DNA from: an uncultured Bacteroidales bacterium
GTDB lineage: Bacteria; Bacteroidota; Bacteroidia; Bacteroidales; Paludibacteraceae
Direction of reading: 5' to 3'
Length of the DNA stretch: 64,000 nucleotides
NCBI GenBank assembly: GCA_900318245.1
Contig: ONJT01000017.1
Location: 1-64,000 of the forward strand
Made by a program: the position numbers and the translations under genes
Notes under the pieces: model-generated
The model's input: the letters and a program-made list of their open reading frames with translations, nothing else
Databases searched by the model: none
What the model was told of the DNA's origin: nothing
Shown: in pieces, positions 34,709-42,482 of the stretch
Numbering within the stretch: position 1 is the stretch's first letter
Layout: each line of letters starts with the position of its first letter

Positions 34709-36217
34709 ATGAAAACTATTAAATCAATTTTAATTGCAGCCACCCTGATTTGTGCAACGGCCGTTTCGGCTCAAGAAGCACAAACTCCGAAACATGAGTT
34801 TAAAGTGGCTATCGGAGACTCCGTAATGATTAAGCGTGAGTGTCAAAAGTACTGCACGGGTGAGACTCCTTCTGTTTGGGTATGGGATAAAGTTCATACG
34901 GTTCGTCAGTTGGGTACCAAGCGTTTCCCGGACGGCGTGCTGTTGATGAACATCTATTCCTGGATGTGCGAGGACTGCTTGATCCCGGTTAACGGTCAGG
35001 CAGAAGAGAAAGCCGAGCAGGCTAAGAAAGAGCAAGCCGGCCAGAAAAAGGCATACGAGCAGGCAGTGAAGGACGGTAAGAAAGCCGAAGCTGCTAAGGC
35101 TGCTGAAGAAGTGAAGAAAGCAGAAGAGGCAAAGGCCGCTGAGGCTGCAAAGGCTGCCGCTGCTGCAACTGCTGCTGCCGCCGCAGAGCCTGTTAAGGCT
35201 GAAGAGGCTAAGGCTGCAGAGCCTGCAAAAGCAGTAGAGCCCGCTAAGGCAGAAGAGGCTAAGAAAGCTGAAGAAGCAAAGGCCGCTGAACCTGCTAAGG
35301 CTGAAGAGGAGAAACCTCTTGCTGCTGACGGCGTAAAGCACGAGGCCGCTAAGGGTGACTCTATTCACTCGAAGCAGGACTTCCGTCGCGGTTACGATCG
35401 CTTCACGATCGGCGTACGCGGCGGTGTGGCTTCGCAGTTGCACCAAGCTGTTTCCGGCGTGAATGCACATTGGGGTATCGGCGGCGACGCTCTGCTCGAC
35501 CTCCAATATGCTCACTACTGGACCAGCGACGCTCGCAAGATCGACCTCGGTCTTATCGTAGGTCTGAGCGCTGGTTATGCGCAAGGTAGCTTCTCCGGTG
35601 CGGTTGACTCCACCTTCACCAAAGGTGACCTCCGCTACTCTGTAGAGGCACAGGAGATCAAAGAGACGGACCATCAGGTTCAACTCGAGATCCCGTTGAT
35701 GTTCTCATTGATCCATGACTGCGGTTTCTTCTTCAACGTAGGTCCGCGCTTCATGCTCCCGGTTTACACGCCGTTCAAGCAGACCATCAACCCTGCAACC
35801 ACCACCATCGCTGCTTATAACGGTGAGACCGGTGTAACATTGGTAGACAACCCCGTTACCGGTCAATACAAAGGCGAGCAGCCGAAGGAGGGTAATGACC
35901 TGCAATGGAAGATTAACATCATGCTGACCGCAGAACTCGGTTACGAGTGGATCCTCAAGAGCGGTAACTCGCTGGGTCTGGGTGTATATGCTGACTACAG
36001 CGTATACAACTCCCGTAAGGTCCTCGACGCTGCTAAGCGTGCTTCCTTGCTCGACATCGCTAACCCGCCGAGCACGGGTGGAACAGCTAACGTATCGGTA
36101 TTCGCCGCTACGGACACCTATGCAAGTCGTGTTGGTTACTTCGATGCCGGTATCAAGTTGGCTTACCACTTCAACTGGCCGAAGAAAAAAGCATCGCGCG
36201 AGGTTAAACTGTTCTAA
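34709..36217 (+). CDS. Outer membrane beta-barrel protein with Ala/Lys/Glu-rich linker
   Basis: 502 residues. Signal peptide MKTIKSILIAATLICATAVSA. A short Cys-containing N-terminal domain (RECQKYCTGE, WMCEDCLIPV) is followed by a low-complexity Ala/Lys/Glu linker (about residues 94-215; KAEEAK, AAEPAK units) likely to span the periplasm or form a coiled stalk. The C-terminal half has alternating beta-strands typical of a barrel (FTIGVRGGVASQL, LLDLQYAHYW, YFDAGIKLAYHF). The linker suggests bridging between membrane and cell wall; that is inference. It lies 17 bp after the T9SS substrate gene and 7 bp before tsaB. Confidence 0.78.
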   Translation: MKTIKSILIAATLICATAVSAQEAQTPKHEFKVAIGDSVMIKRECQKYCTGETPSVWVWDKVHTVRQLGTKRFPDGVLLMNIYSWMCEDCLIPVNGQAEEKAEQAKKEQAGQKKAYEQAVKDGKKAEAAKAAEEVKKAEEAKAAEAAKAAAAATAAAAAEPVKAEEAKAAEPAKAVEPAKAEEAKKAEEAKAAEPAKAEEEKPLAADGVKHEAAKGDSIHSKQDFRRGYDRFTIGVRGGVASQLHQAVSGVNAHWGIGGDALLDLQYAHYWTSDARKIDLGLIVGLSAGYAQGSFSGAVDSTFTKGDLRYSVEAQEIKETDHQVQLEIPLMFSLIHDCGFFFNVGPRFMLPVYTPFKQTINPATTTIAAYNGETGVTLVDNPVTGQYKGEQPKEGNDLQWKINIMLTAELGYEWILKSGNSLGLGVYADYSVYNSRKVLDAAKRASLLDIANPPSTGGTANVSVFAATDTYASRVGYFDAGIKLAYHFNWPKKKASREVKLF

Positions 36218-36224
36218 TGCGCAT

Positions 36225-36896
36225 ATGACGATACTATGTATCGAAACTAGTACATCGGTTTGTTCGGCCGCCATCTGCAAGGATGGCGAGCCGATGAACC
36301 AGTGTATATGCCGTGAAGGTAGCAACCATGCCCGGTTGCTACCTCGCTATATAGAGGAATTGCTCTCGTTCGCGCGGGAGCAAGACCTCTCTATAGAGGC
36401 GGTAGCCCTCTCCGAAGGACCCGGATCCTATACCGGACTCCGTATCGGAACCAGCACCGCCAAAGGACTATGCTACGGTCTCAACATCCCCCTCATCCCC
36501 ATCCCTACACTCGAGGTGCTTAAAGAGGCCTCTGGCGTCAAGGAAGGCATATTAATGCCTATGATTGATGCGCGCCGAATGGAGGTCTATACGGTCATCA
36601 ATGGGGAGACCAAAGCCGTAGTCGTTGAGAACGAAGACAGCCTCTACGAGGGATCCGAAGACGTGTATTTCTTCGGCGACGGCGCAGCCAAATGTGCGCA
36701 GGTCTTCACCCGCCCCAACTGGCACCACATCCCCGACATCGTCCCTGAAGCGCAATTCATGGGTGTGTTGGCGGAACAAATCACCAATCACAAATCACAA
36801 ATCACCAATGCCAAATCTATTGATTTGGCCTACTACGAACCGTATTATCTGAAGGAGTTCATCGCGGCGCAGAGCCATGTGAAAGGACTGAAATGA
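36225..36896 (+). CDS. tsaB: tRNA threonylcarbamoyladenosine biosynthesis protein TsaB
   Basis: 223 residues from ATG 36225. It starts MTILCIETSTSVCSAAI, with SEGPGSYTGLRIGTSTAKGL and MPMIDARRMEVYT, all diagnostic of TsaB, the ASKHA-fold partner of TsaD in making t6A37 on ANN-decoding tRNAs. Near the C-terminus residues NHKSQITNAKS are encoded by an in-frame run of 7-bp repeats (36778-36819), an insertion relative to what the family needs. The stop overlaps the porW start (ATGA). Confidence 0.92.
   Translation: MTILCIETSTSVCSAAICKDGEPMNQCICREGSNHARLLPRYIEELLSFAREQDLSIEAVALSEGPGSYTGLRIGTSTAKGLCYGLNIPLIPIPTLEVLKEASGVKEGILMPMIDARRMEVYTVINGETKAVVVENEDSLYEGSEDVYFFGDGAAKCAQVFTRPNWHHIPDIVPEAQFMGVLAEQITNHKSQITNAKSIDLAYYEPYYLKEFIAAQSHVKGLK
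36778..36819 (+). repeat. Heptamer repeat inside tsaB
   Basis: Six consecutive 7-bp units of AAATCAC, CAATCAC and CAATGCC type. Because 42 bp is divisible by three, the frame is kept. Confidence 0.8.
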
Positions 36897-39499
36897 AAAT
36901 CTCCAATCTAAAATATAAAATCTCCAATCTCATCATCCTCTCGATGATGATCCTCCTTTCCTCATGCTCCACTCAGAAAAACACCTGGGCGACCCGGTCG
37001 TTCCATCAGACGAAAGTCAAATATAATATCCTTTACAACGGTAATGTCGCGTACGAAGAGGGCCTGAAAGCCATCCGCGATGCCAATACCGATGACTATA
37101 CCCAAATCTTGAACCTCTACCCGGTGTCTAACCACCAAGCAGCCGAATCCAGTGCTTCCCAGATGGATAAGACCATCGAGAAATGCCGGAAATGTATCAA
37201 GCTGCACTCAATCAAAGCCAAACCGAAACGCGACCCGAAAAAGGCGAGCGATCCCAAATATAAACTGTGGCTCAAGTCCGAAGAGTTCAATGCCAACATG
37301 GGACTGGCATGGATTCGTCTGGGCGAAGCGGAGTTCCATAAAGGGGACTTCCTCGGAGCCGTCAGCACCTTTAACTATATCATCAACCATTACTCCAACG
37401 ATGCCGACATGATCGCGCAGTGCCAGTTATGGATTGCGCGTGCGTATGCCGAGATGGGCTGGCAATACGAGGCGGAAGACATGCTGCAGCGCGTCAATAT
37501 CGATGCGCTCACGAAGAAGCACGCGCGCCTCTATTCGGCCGTCAAAGCCGATGTGCTGCTCAAAGGTGAGCATTATCATGAGGCGATACCCTTCGTGAAG
37601 ATTGCTATCCCGTACGAGAAGCGGAAGATATACCGTCCGCGCTTCGCGTATGTGTTGGGTCAGTTGTATGAGTTGGAGGGCAATAAGCAAGAGGCTACCG
37701 ATGCGTATAAGATGGTGGTACGCCTCGCGCCGCCTACCGAGATGGACTTCAACGCGCGTGTGCGTATCGCGGAGATGGGTGGCAAGAACGCCATTCGCCA
37801 ACTGCGTACCATGACCAAGCAGTCTAAATACCAGGACCGTCTGGATCAACTCTACGGCGCGATGGGAAATATCTATTTAGCTCAGAAAGATACGGCGGCG
37901 GCGCTGGAGATGTACGAGAAAGCCATCGCGGAAGCTACGCAAGCCGGCATGGCCAAAGCATCTGTCCTTGTGCGCGCGGGCGACTTATATTATGAGATGT
38001 GCGCGTATGAGAAAGCCCAGCCGTGCTACCGCGAAGCGGCTACCATCCTCTCGATGGAGCACCCCGACTATGCGCGCGTCCAGAAGCGCTCCGAAGTGCT
38101 CGACGAACTGATAGTCGCCTATAATCAAGCCCAACTGCAGGACTCGCTGCAGGCGCTCAGCCAAAAGACCGAAGAAGAACAGCGCGCGATAGTGGACCAA
38201 ATCATCGCCGACCTCATAGAAGCCGAGAAAGCCGACTCGCTCAGGCAGGAGCAAGAAGCGCGTGATATCGTCCTGGGCCGAAAAGGCGGCGGACCGCGAA
38301 GCGTCAATACCTCGAATATGTTAGGCGGTGGCGGACCGCAGAAAGCCGAGTGGTACTTCTATAACCCGCAACTGATGCGAACCGGTCAGATGGAGTGGAA
38401 ACGCCGCTGGGGCAACCGTCCGCTCGAAGATAACTGGCGTCGCCAGAACAAACAGGTCGTGGCGTCGTATCCCGAGGAGATGATGGTCGAAGGTACGGAC
38501 ACACTCGATATGGCGATGGATTCCGTCTCACGGCCTGCACCGATGGAGACCGACCAGCATAAACCCGAGTATTACCTCCAGCAGATCCCGCGTACGCCGC
38601 AAGACTTCGCCGCGAGCGACAGCCTGTGGCGCGAAGCGATGATCGCGCTCTATTATATCTACCGCGACAAGGTGGAGGATGATCTCCTGGCGGAAGAGAC
38701 GCTGCATGCACTCGTCGATCGCTTCACCGGTCATCCCTCGCTGGACGATATCTTCGAGGACCTGCGCCTGCGCGCTCTGCGCAATGATGAGGCCTATATC
38801 GCCTCGATGCGACGCATGCTCGCCGAGCAGGATTCCCTCTATGACGCTGTCTACGATGCGTATAAGCATGGCCGCTTTGCGGAGGTAAAATCAACAATCA
38901 CCAATCATAAATCACAAATCCTAAGTGACCAATGGTCACTTGCTCCCCGCTTCCTCTTCCTCAATGCCGTCTCCGTGGCGCGTACCGAAGGACAGGAGGC
39001 TTTCGTCGCCGAACTGCAGGAACTCGTCAGCCGCTATCCGACAACCGAATTAGGATCGATGGCGAAGGACATGCTCGCGATGATGGGGCAGGGTATGGAG
39101 AGCCAGACAGGCGGTTCTACCGGCTCGTTGGCTGACCGCCGCGGACAGGTAGAAGAAGAGACGAAAGAGGCAGAAGAACAGGAACAGCAATGGAGCGAAG
39201 ACCGCAAGCAACCGAGCATCGTGCTCTTGCGCTTGCCCAAACCCGACGAAGAAGCACTCAATGAGTTGCTCTACCAAGTGGCGCTCTTTAACTTCTCGCA
39301 GTTCCTCATCCGCGATTTCGACCTGCAGAAGATGCCGGTACTGGGCGACGGATGTGCGCTGCGCGTGAGTGGTTTTGCGGATATGGATGAAGCGGAATGG
39401 TGGGTCGACATGATTCGGAAGAGTACCGATATGCAACCCGTCCTCATCGGCGTCGAGATCCAAGCTCTCGCCGAAGTCAACCTCCCGCTCGTCCGCTGA
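36893..39499 (+). CDS. porW: T9SS-associated TPR lipoprotein PorW/SprE
   Basis: 868 residues. The lipoprotein signal has lipobox LSSC (Cys about residue 26). It then reads TRSFHQTKVKYNILYNGN, the characteristic opening of SprE/PorW. TPR-like helices run through about residues 130-450 (MGLAWIRLGEAEFHKGDFLGA, DLYYEMCAYEKAQPCYREA). The last 90 residues form a small domain (FNFSQFLIRDFDLQKMPVL, MIRKSTDMQPVLIGV). PorW/SprE is needed for type IX secretion and gliding in related bacteria. The signal peptide's basic part and an internal segment (NHKSQ) are encoded by 7-bp repeats. It ends 39 bp before the convergent tRNA-Pro gene. Confidence 0.85.
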   Translation: MKISNLKYKISNLIILSMMILLSSCSTQKNTWATRSFHQTKVKYNILYNGNVAYEEGLKAIRDANTDDYTQILNLYPVSNHQAAESSASQMDKTIEKCRKCIKLHSIKAKPKRDPKKASDPKYKLWLKSEEFNANMGLAWIRLGEAEFHKGDFLGAVSTFNYIINHYSNDADMIAQCQLWIARAYAEMGWQYEAEDMLQRVNIDALTKKHARLYSAVKADVLLKGEHYHEAIPFVKIAIPYEKRKIYRPRFAYVLGQLYELEGNKQEATDAYKMVVRLAPPTEMDFNARVRIAEMGGKNAIRQLRTMTKQSKYQDRLDQLYGAMGNIYLAQKDTAAALEMYEKAIAEATQAGMAKASVLVRAGDLYYEMCAYEKAQPCYREAATILSMEHPDYARVQKRSEVLDELIVAYNQAQLQDSLQALSQKTEEEQRAIVDQIIADLIEAEKADSLRQEQEARDIVLGRKGGGPRSVNTSNMLGGGGPQKAEWYFYNPQLMRTGQMEWKRRWGNRPLEDNWRRQNKQVVASYPEEMMVEGTDTLDMAMDSVSRPAPMETDQHKPEYYLQQIPRTPQDFAASDSLWREAMIALYYIYRDKVEDDLLAEETLHALVDRFTGHPSLDDIFEDLRLRALRNDEAYIASMRRMLAEQDSLYDAVYDAYKHGRFAEVKSTITNHKSQILSDQWSLAPRFLFLNAVSVARTEGQEAFVAELQELVSRYPTTELGSMAKDMLAMMGQGMESQTGGSTGSLADRRGQVEEETKEAEEQEQQWSEDRKQPSIVLLRLPKPDEEALNELLYQVALFNFSQFLIRDFDLQKMPVLGDGCALRVSGFADMDEAEWWVDMIRKSTDMQPVLIGVEIQALAEVNLPLVR
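36896..36930 (+). repeat. Heptamer repeat forming the signal peptide start of porW
   Basis: Five 7-bp units (AAAATCT, CCAATCT, AAAATAT types) directly after the ATG encode KISNLKYKISNL, which serves as the positively charged n-region of the lipoprotein signal. Confidence 0.75.
38887..38935 (+). repeat. Heptamer repeat inside porW
   Basis: Seven 7-bp units (ACAATCA, CCAATCA, CAAATCC, CCAATGG types). The translated segment STITNHKSQILSDQ interrupts an otherwise helical region. Confidence 0.75.
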
Positions 39500-39515
39500 C
39501 GTGATTCCACAAAAA

Positions 39516-39537
39516 AACAGCCGAAGCTGTTGTTTTT
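39516..39537. terminator. Bidirectional terminator between porW and tRNA-Pro
   Basis: AACAGC-CGAA-GCTGTT hairpin with an A run on the left and GTTTTT on the right, so it can end both convergent transcripts. Confidence 0.75.
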
Positions 39538-39538
39538 G

Positions 39539-39612
39539 TCGGGAAGACGTGATTCGAACACGCGACCTCCGGTCCCCCAGACCGTTGCGCTACCGGGCTG
39601 CGCCACTTCCCG
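39539..39612 (-). tRNA. tRNA-Pro (anticodon GGG)
   Basis: The minus strand gives acceptor arms CGGGAAG and CTTCCCG, a GCGC/GCGC D arm, and an anticodon stem ACGGT/ACCGG (outermost pair A-G mismatched) with loop CTGGGGG, hence anticodon GGG. The T arm is GCGTG-TTCGAAT-CACGT and the discriminator base is A. CCA is not encoded. Confidence 0.93.
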
Positions 39613-39631
39613 CGCTTTTTGAAAGCGGGTG

Positions 39632-39662
39632 CAAAGGTACTACAAAAAAATCAAATATACAA
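39632..39662 (-). promoter_or_regulatory. Promoter of tRNA-Pro
   Basis: On the minus strand TTG (39660-39662), 20 bp, TACCTTTG (39632-39639), about 20 bp upstream of the tRNA 5' end. Confidence 0.7.
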
Positions 39663-39729
39663 GATTTTAACGAAAAAAGTAAAAAATATTTGTATTATTT
39701 TAGTTTTTGGAGATAAAATATTGTTGTTT

Positions 39730-39754
39730 GCACGTTAGTGCGAACGTAATTTCG
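39730..39754. repeat. Dispersed hairpin element, copy 2
   Basis: GCAC-GTTA-GTGC hairpin followed by GAACGTAATTTCG. Shares a 17-bp core with 15654-15714 in inverse orientation. It lies in the gap before miaB, which otherwise shows only AT-rich sequence. Confidence 0.5.
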
Positions 39755-39806
39755 GGGGAATTCCGTAGGAAGGCGGAGTCCGAAGGTACTACTATTTTAA
39801 AATAAA

Positions 39807-41159
39807 ATGACAAAAAAATTCTACATAGAGACCTACGGCTGCCAGATGAACGTGGCGGACAGTGAGGTAGTGGCGGCGATTATGCAGACCACTGACGCCG
39901 TGTTGACGGAGCAATGGGAAGAGGCAGATATCCTCCTGCTTAACACCTGCTCTATCCGCGATAATGCTGAGCAGAAAGTCGAAGCCCGTCTCCGCGAACT
40001 CAAGGCCCATCTCCATAATCGAAAATCGAATATCGATAATCGCGATAAGATCATCGGCGTCATTGGCTGTATGGCCGAGCGTATTGGTCAGGAACTCATT
40101 CAGGACTTCGGTGTGGACTTTGTGGCGGGTCCCGATGCGTATCTCGATATCCCTAACCTGCTCGCGCAGTGCGAACAGGGCCATAAGGCGATGAATGTGG
40201 AGCTGAGTACCACTGAGACCTATCGCCAGATCATCCCCGCCCGTATCGGACGTTCTATCAGTGGTTTTGTCTCTATCATGCGCGGTTGTAATAACTTCTG
40301 CTCCTATTGTGTCGTGCCGTATACCCGCGGCCGCGAGCGCAGTCGCGACGTGGAGTCTATCCTGCGTGAGGTCAAAGACCTGCAAGCGCGCGGATATAAA
40401 GAGGTCACGCTCCTTGGTCAGAACGTCAACTCGTATCGCTATGAATCGATAATCGATAATCGCACATCGGTAATCGATTTTGCCGACCTGCTGGAGATTG
40501 TTGCAGAGGCGGTTCCGGACATGCGTATACGCTTCACGACGAGTCATCCGAAGGATATGTCCGACAAGACCCTTGAGGCCATCAGCCGCCATAAGAACCT
40601 CTGTAAGTTCATCCACCTGGCGGTGCAGTCCGGCTCGAACCATATCCTCAAACTTATGAACCGCAAGTATACACGTGAGTGGTACTTGGAGCGCATCGCT
40701 GCTATTCGTCGTATCTTACCGACCGCTGCGATAAGCACAGATATCTTCTGCGGCTTCCACGACGAGACGCTCGAGGATCATGCCCAGACCCTGAGTCTGA
40801 TGCGTGAGGTGGGTTTTGACTCCGCGTTCATGTTCAAGTACTCCGAGCGACCGGGCACCTATGCCCAGAAGCACCTGCCGGATAATATCTCCGAGGAGGA
40901 GAAGGTACGCCGTCTCAACGAGATCATCGCGCTGCAGAACCAACTGTCGCTCGAGTCCAACCAACGCGAGATAGGCAAGACCGTCGAGGTGCTCGTCGAG
41001 GGCTTCTCCAAGCGCAGCCATGACGACATGTTCGGCCGCACCGAGCAGTATAAAACGGTCGTCTTCCCCCGCACCAATCAGAAGATCGGCGACCTCGTCC
41101 AAGTCACTATCGAGGACGCCTCCGCCGCCACACTAAAGGGCAAAATAGCGCAAAAATAA
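39807..41159 (+). CDS. miaB: tRNA-2-methylthio-N6-dimethylallyladenosine synthase MiaB
   Basis: 450 residues. The N-terminal UPF0004 domain has TYGCQMNVADSE, NTCSIRDNAEQK and GCMAERIG, giving the three Cys of the auxiliary 4Fe-4S cluster. The radical-SAM motif CNNFCSYC follows RGC, and a TRAM domain ends the protein (GKTVEVLVEG). It converts i6A37 to ms2i6A37 in tRNA. Two 7-bp repeat runs (40015-40049, 40443-40477) add segments rich in Asn-Arg and Ile-Asp (NRKSNIDNRDK; ESIIDNRTSVIDF) in surface-loop positions. Confidence 0.95.
   Translation: MTKKFYIETYGCQMNVADSEVVAAIMQTTDAVLTEQWEEADILLLNTCSIRDNAEQKVEARLRELKAHLHNRKSNIDNRDKIIGVIGCMAERIGQELIQDFGVDFVAGPDAYLDIPNLLAQCEQGHKAMNVELSTTETYRQIIPARIGRSISGFVSIMRGCNNFCSYCVVPYTRGRERSRDVESILREVKDLQARGYKEVTLLGQNVNSYRYESIIDNRTSVIDFADLLEIVAEAVPDMRIRFTTSHPKDMSDKTLEAISRHKNLCKFIHLAVQSGSNHILKLMNRKYTREWYLERIAAIRRILPTAAISTDIFCGFHDETLEDHAQTLSLMREVGFDSAFMFKYSERPGTYAQKHLPDNISEEEKVRRLNEIIALQNQLSLESNQREIGKTVEVLVEGFSKRSHDDMFGRTEQYKTVVFPRTNQKIGDLVQVTIEDASAATLKGKIAQK
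40015..40049 (+). repeat. Heptamer repeat inside miaB (first)
   Basis: Five 7-bp units of ATAATCG, AAAATCG and CGATAAG type, between the second and third cluster cysteines. Confidence 0.75.
40443..40477 (+). repeat. Heptamer repeat inside miaB (second)
   Basis: Five 7-bp units of TAATCGA and ACATCGG type, downstream of the radical-SAM cysteines. Confidence 0.75.
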
Positions 41160-41198
41160 TGAAAAAACGAAATTTTTTGCTTTTTCTTTCGAAAAAAT

Positions 41199-41229
41199 TT
41201 GGTCATATCAAATAAAAGCAGTACTTTTG
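41199..41229 (+). promoter_or_regulatory. Promoter upstream of greA leader region
   Basis: TTG 41199-41201, 20 bp, TACTTTTG 41222-41229. Confidence 0.75.
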
Positions 41230-41235
41230 CACTGA

Positions 41236-41307
41236 AAACAATAAATTTTCATAGTTAAGGTTTAGGTTTAATGGCAATAGGAGGCTGTGAAGTTTCCTAT
41301 TGTTTTT
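41236..41307 (+). ncRNA. Candidate leader or short RNA ending in a terminator hairpin
   Basis: From the predicted start, about 70 nt lead to CAATAGGA (41275-41282) pairing with TCCTATTG (41295-41302), followed by TTTTT. This is either an attenuator ahead of the 35-aa ORF and greA or a free short RNA. Its first half (TTTTCAT, AAGGTTTAGGTTTAA) resembles the minus-strand transcript at 44345-44420. Confidence 0.5.
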
Positions 41308-41361
41308 AGAAAAAAGCTAAAAAGAATAGTAAAACATAGTTCTATTGTTTTTAGAAAAAAG
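41297..41361 (+). repeat. 20-bp direct repeat in the greA leader
   Basis: CTATTGTTTTTAGAAAAAAG occurs at 41297-41316 and 41342-41361. The first copy includes the 3' arm of the terminator hairpin. The second lacks a matching 5' arm nearby but could compete for the same one. Confidence 0.8.
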
Positions 41362-41405
41362 ACGAAAACATTAACAAAACCTTGGGGCATAAGCCTTATT
41401 TTTTT

Positions 41406-41513
41406 ATGATTGAAGAAACAAAAAATACAACCACGCAGGTTCCGGATTTGACGGACCCGGAGGAAGTTCGCAAGGCTATCATCGCGAACGAGATACTTAC
41501 TCGTAAGTATTGA
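41406..41513 (+). CDS. 35-aa small protein upstream of greA
   Basis: ATG 41406, TGA 41511-41513. It starts MIEETKNTTTQVPDLTDPEE and ends VRKAIIANEILTRKY. Codon use and the amphipathic C-terminal half look coding, and the ORF fills an otherwise unexplained gap 32 bp before greA. The C-terminal AII.xEILxRKY pattern seems familiar from small Bacteroidota proteins, but I cannot name a family. Confidence 0.6.
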   Translation: MIEETKNTTTQVPDLTDPEEVRKAIIANEILTRKY

Positions 41514-41545
41514 TCAATGGTGAAAATGATAAATTGATATACAAT

Positions 41546-42016
41546 ATGGCAGTAACGTACATGACCGAAGAAGGTCTGCAAAAACTTAAAGAGGAGCTCC
41601 AGTTCTTGGAGACTATAGAGCGCCCACGTGTGATTGCCGCTATTGCGGAGGCACGTGAGAAGGGTGATCTGAGTGAGAACGCCGAGTATGACGCAGCGAA
41701 AGAGGAGCAAGGTATCCTCGAGAGCAAGATAGCGCATATCAAAGCCAAACTGATGGATGCACGCGTGCTCAAGGCCGACGATGTAAAGACCGACGAGGTA
41801 CAGATCCTTACGCGCGTTCGCGTTCGCGTTCGCCAGACAGGTAAGGAGAAGACCTATCAGTTGGTGACCGAAGGTGAGGCTAACTCGCTGGAAGGCAAGA
41901 TCTCGGTGACGACCCCGATCGCTAAAGGTCTGATGGGTAAGAAAGTGGGAGACGTAGCTCAGGTGCAGGTTCCCGCAGGATTGATGGAATACGAGATCCT
42001 CGAGATTTCATTGTAA
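41546..42016 (+). CDS. greA: Transcription elongation factor GreA
   Basis: 156 residues from ATG 41546 (MAVTYMTEEGLQKLKEEL). A further upstream TTG at 41510 is rejected because it overlaps the 35-aa ORF stop and GreA is normally about 158 residues. The N-terminal coiled coil has the tip acidic residues in GDLSENAEYDAAKEEQ, and the C-terminal FKBP-like part has SVTTPIAKGLMGKKVGD. It stimulates RNA cleavage in backtracked RNA polymerase. The HIT gene follows 30 bp on. Confidence 0.95.
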   Translation: MAVTYMTEEGLQKLKEELQFLETIERPRVIAAIAEAREKGDLSENAEYDAAKEEQGILESKIAHIKAKLMDARVLKADDVKTDEVQILTRVRVRVRQTGKEKTYQLVTEGEANSLEGKISVTTPIAKGLMGKKVGDVAQVQVPAGLMEYEILEISL

Positions 42017-42046
42017 AGAGTGAAAGAATTAAAGAGTTAAAGAACT

Positions 42047-42454
42047 ATGACAATCTTTACACGCATCATCAAAGGTGAGATCCCGAGTTACAAGGTAGCC
42101 GAGGACGACAAGAACTATGCGTTTCTGGATATCAATCCGCTGGTGAAGGGTCACACGCTCGTAGTGCCGAAGTTATCGGAACCGGAGAGCGACTATCTCT
42201 TTGACCTGGAGGATGCACAGTATGCGAGTCTGATGCGCTTTGCCAAGAAGGTGGCGAAGGGCCTGAAGGCTGCTACGGGTTGCAAGCGCGTAGGCGTAGC
42301 GGTATTAGGTATGGAGGTAAACCACGTTCATATCCACCTTATCCCGCTGAACTCGGAGAAAGACATGCTCTTCTCTAACCCCAAACTCAGCCTGCCGGCA
42401 GAGGAGATGGCCATAATAGCCAACTCTATCGCAGAGGCGATAGAGAAGGCTTAA
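42047..42454 (+). CDS. HIT family (histidine triad) protein
   Basis: 135 residues. It starts MTIFTRIIKGEIPSYKV and has the triad HVHIHLIPL (about residues 105-113) with the catalytic middle His. These are HINT-type nucleotide phosphoramidase/hydrolases, substrate unknown in vivo. Likely co-transcribed with greA; the spacer is a 7-bp periodic AAAGAGT/TTAAAGA tract. Confidence 0.93.
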   Translation: MTIFTRIIKGEIPSYKVAEDDKNYAFLDINPLVKGHTLVVPKLSEPESDYLFDLEDAQYASLMRFAKKVAKGLKAATGCKRVGVAVLGMEVNHVHIHLIPLNSEKDMLFSNPKLSLPAEEMAIIANSIAEAIEKA

Positions 42455-42482
42455 GGGTTATCGATTAGGGATTAGCGAGTTA
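42455..42482. repeat. Heptamer repeat at the HIT/psuG junction
   Basis: Four 7-bp units (CGATTAG, GGATTAG, CGAGTTA types). The minus-strand stop codon of psuG (42472-42474) and its last residues LTR lie within the tract. Confidence 0.75.

Noticed and set aside
36778-36819. Possible CRISPR-like array
   Set aside because: Units are 7 bp without spacers and lie within a coding frame; no cas genes are present in the window.
39663-39806. Promoter for miaB
   Set aside because: No clean TTTG/TAnnTTTG pair was found; the nearest candidate (TAGTTTTT) does not fit the pattern.
41510-41545. TTG start extending greA by 12 codons
   Set aside because: Overlaps the stop of the 35-aa ORF, and the extension does not resemble GreA; ATG 41546 gives the family length.
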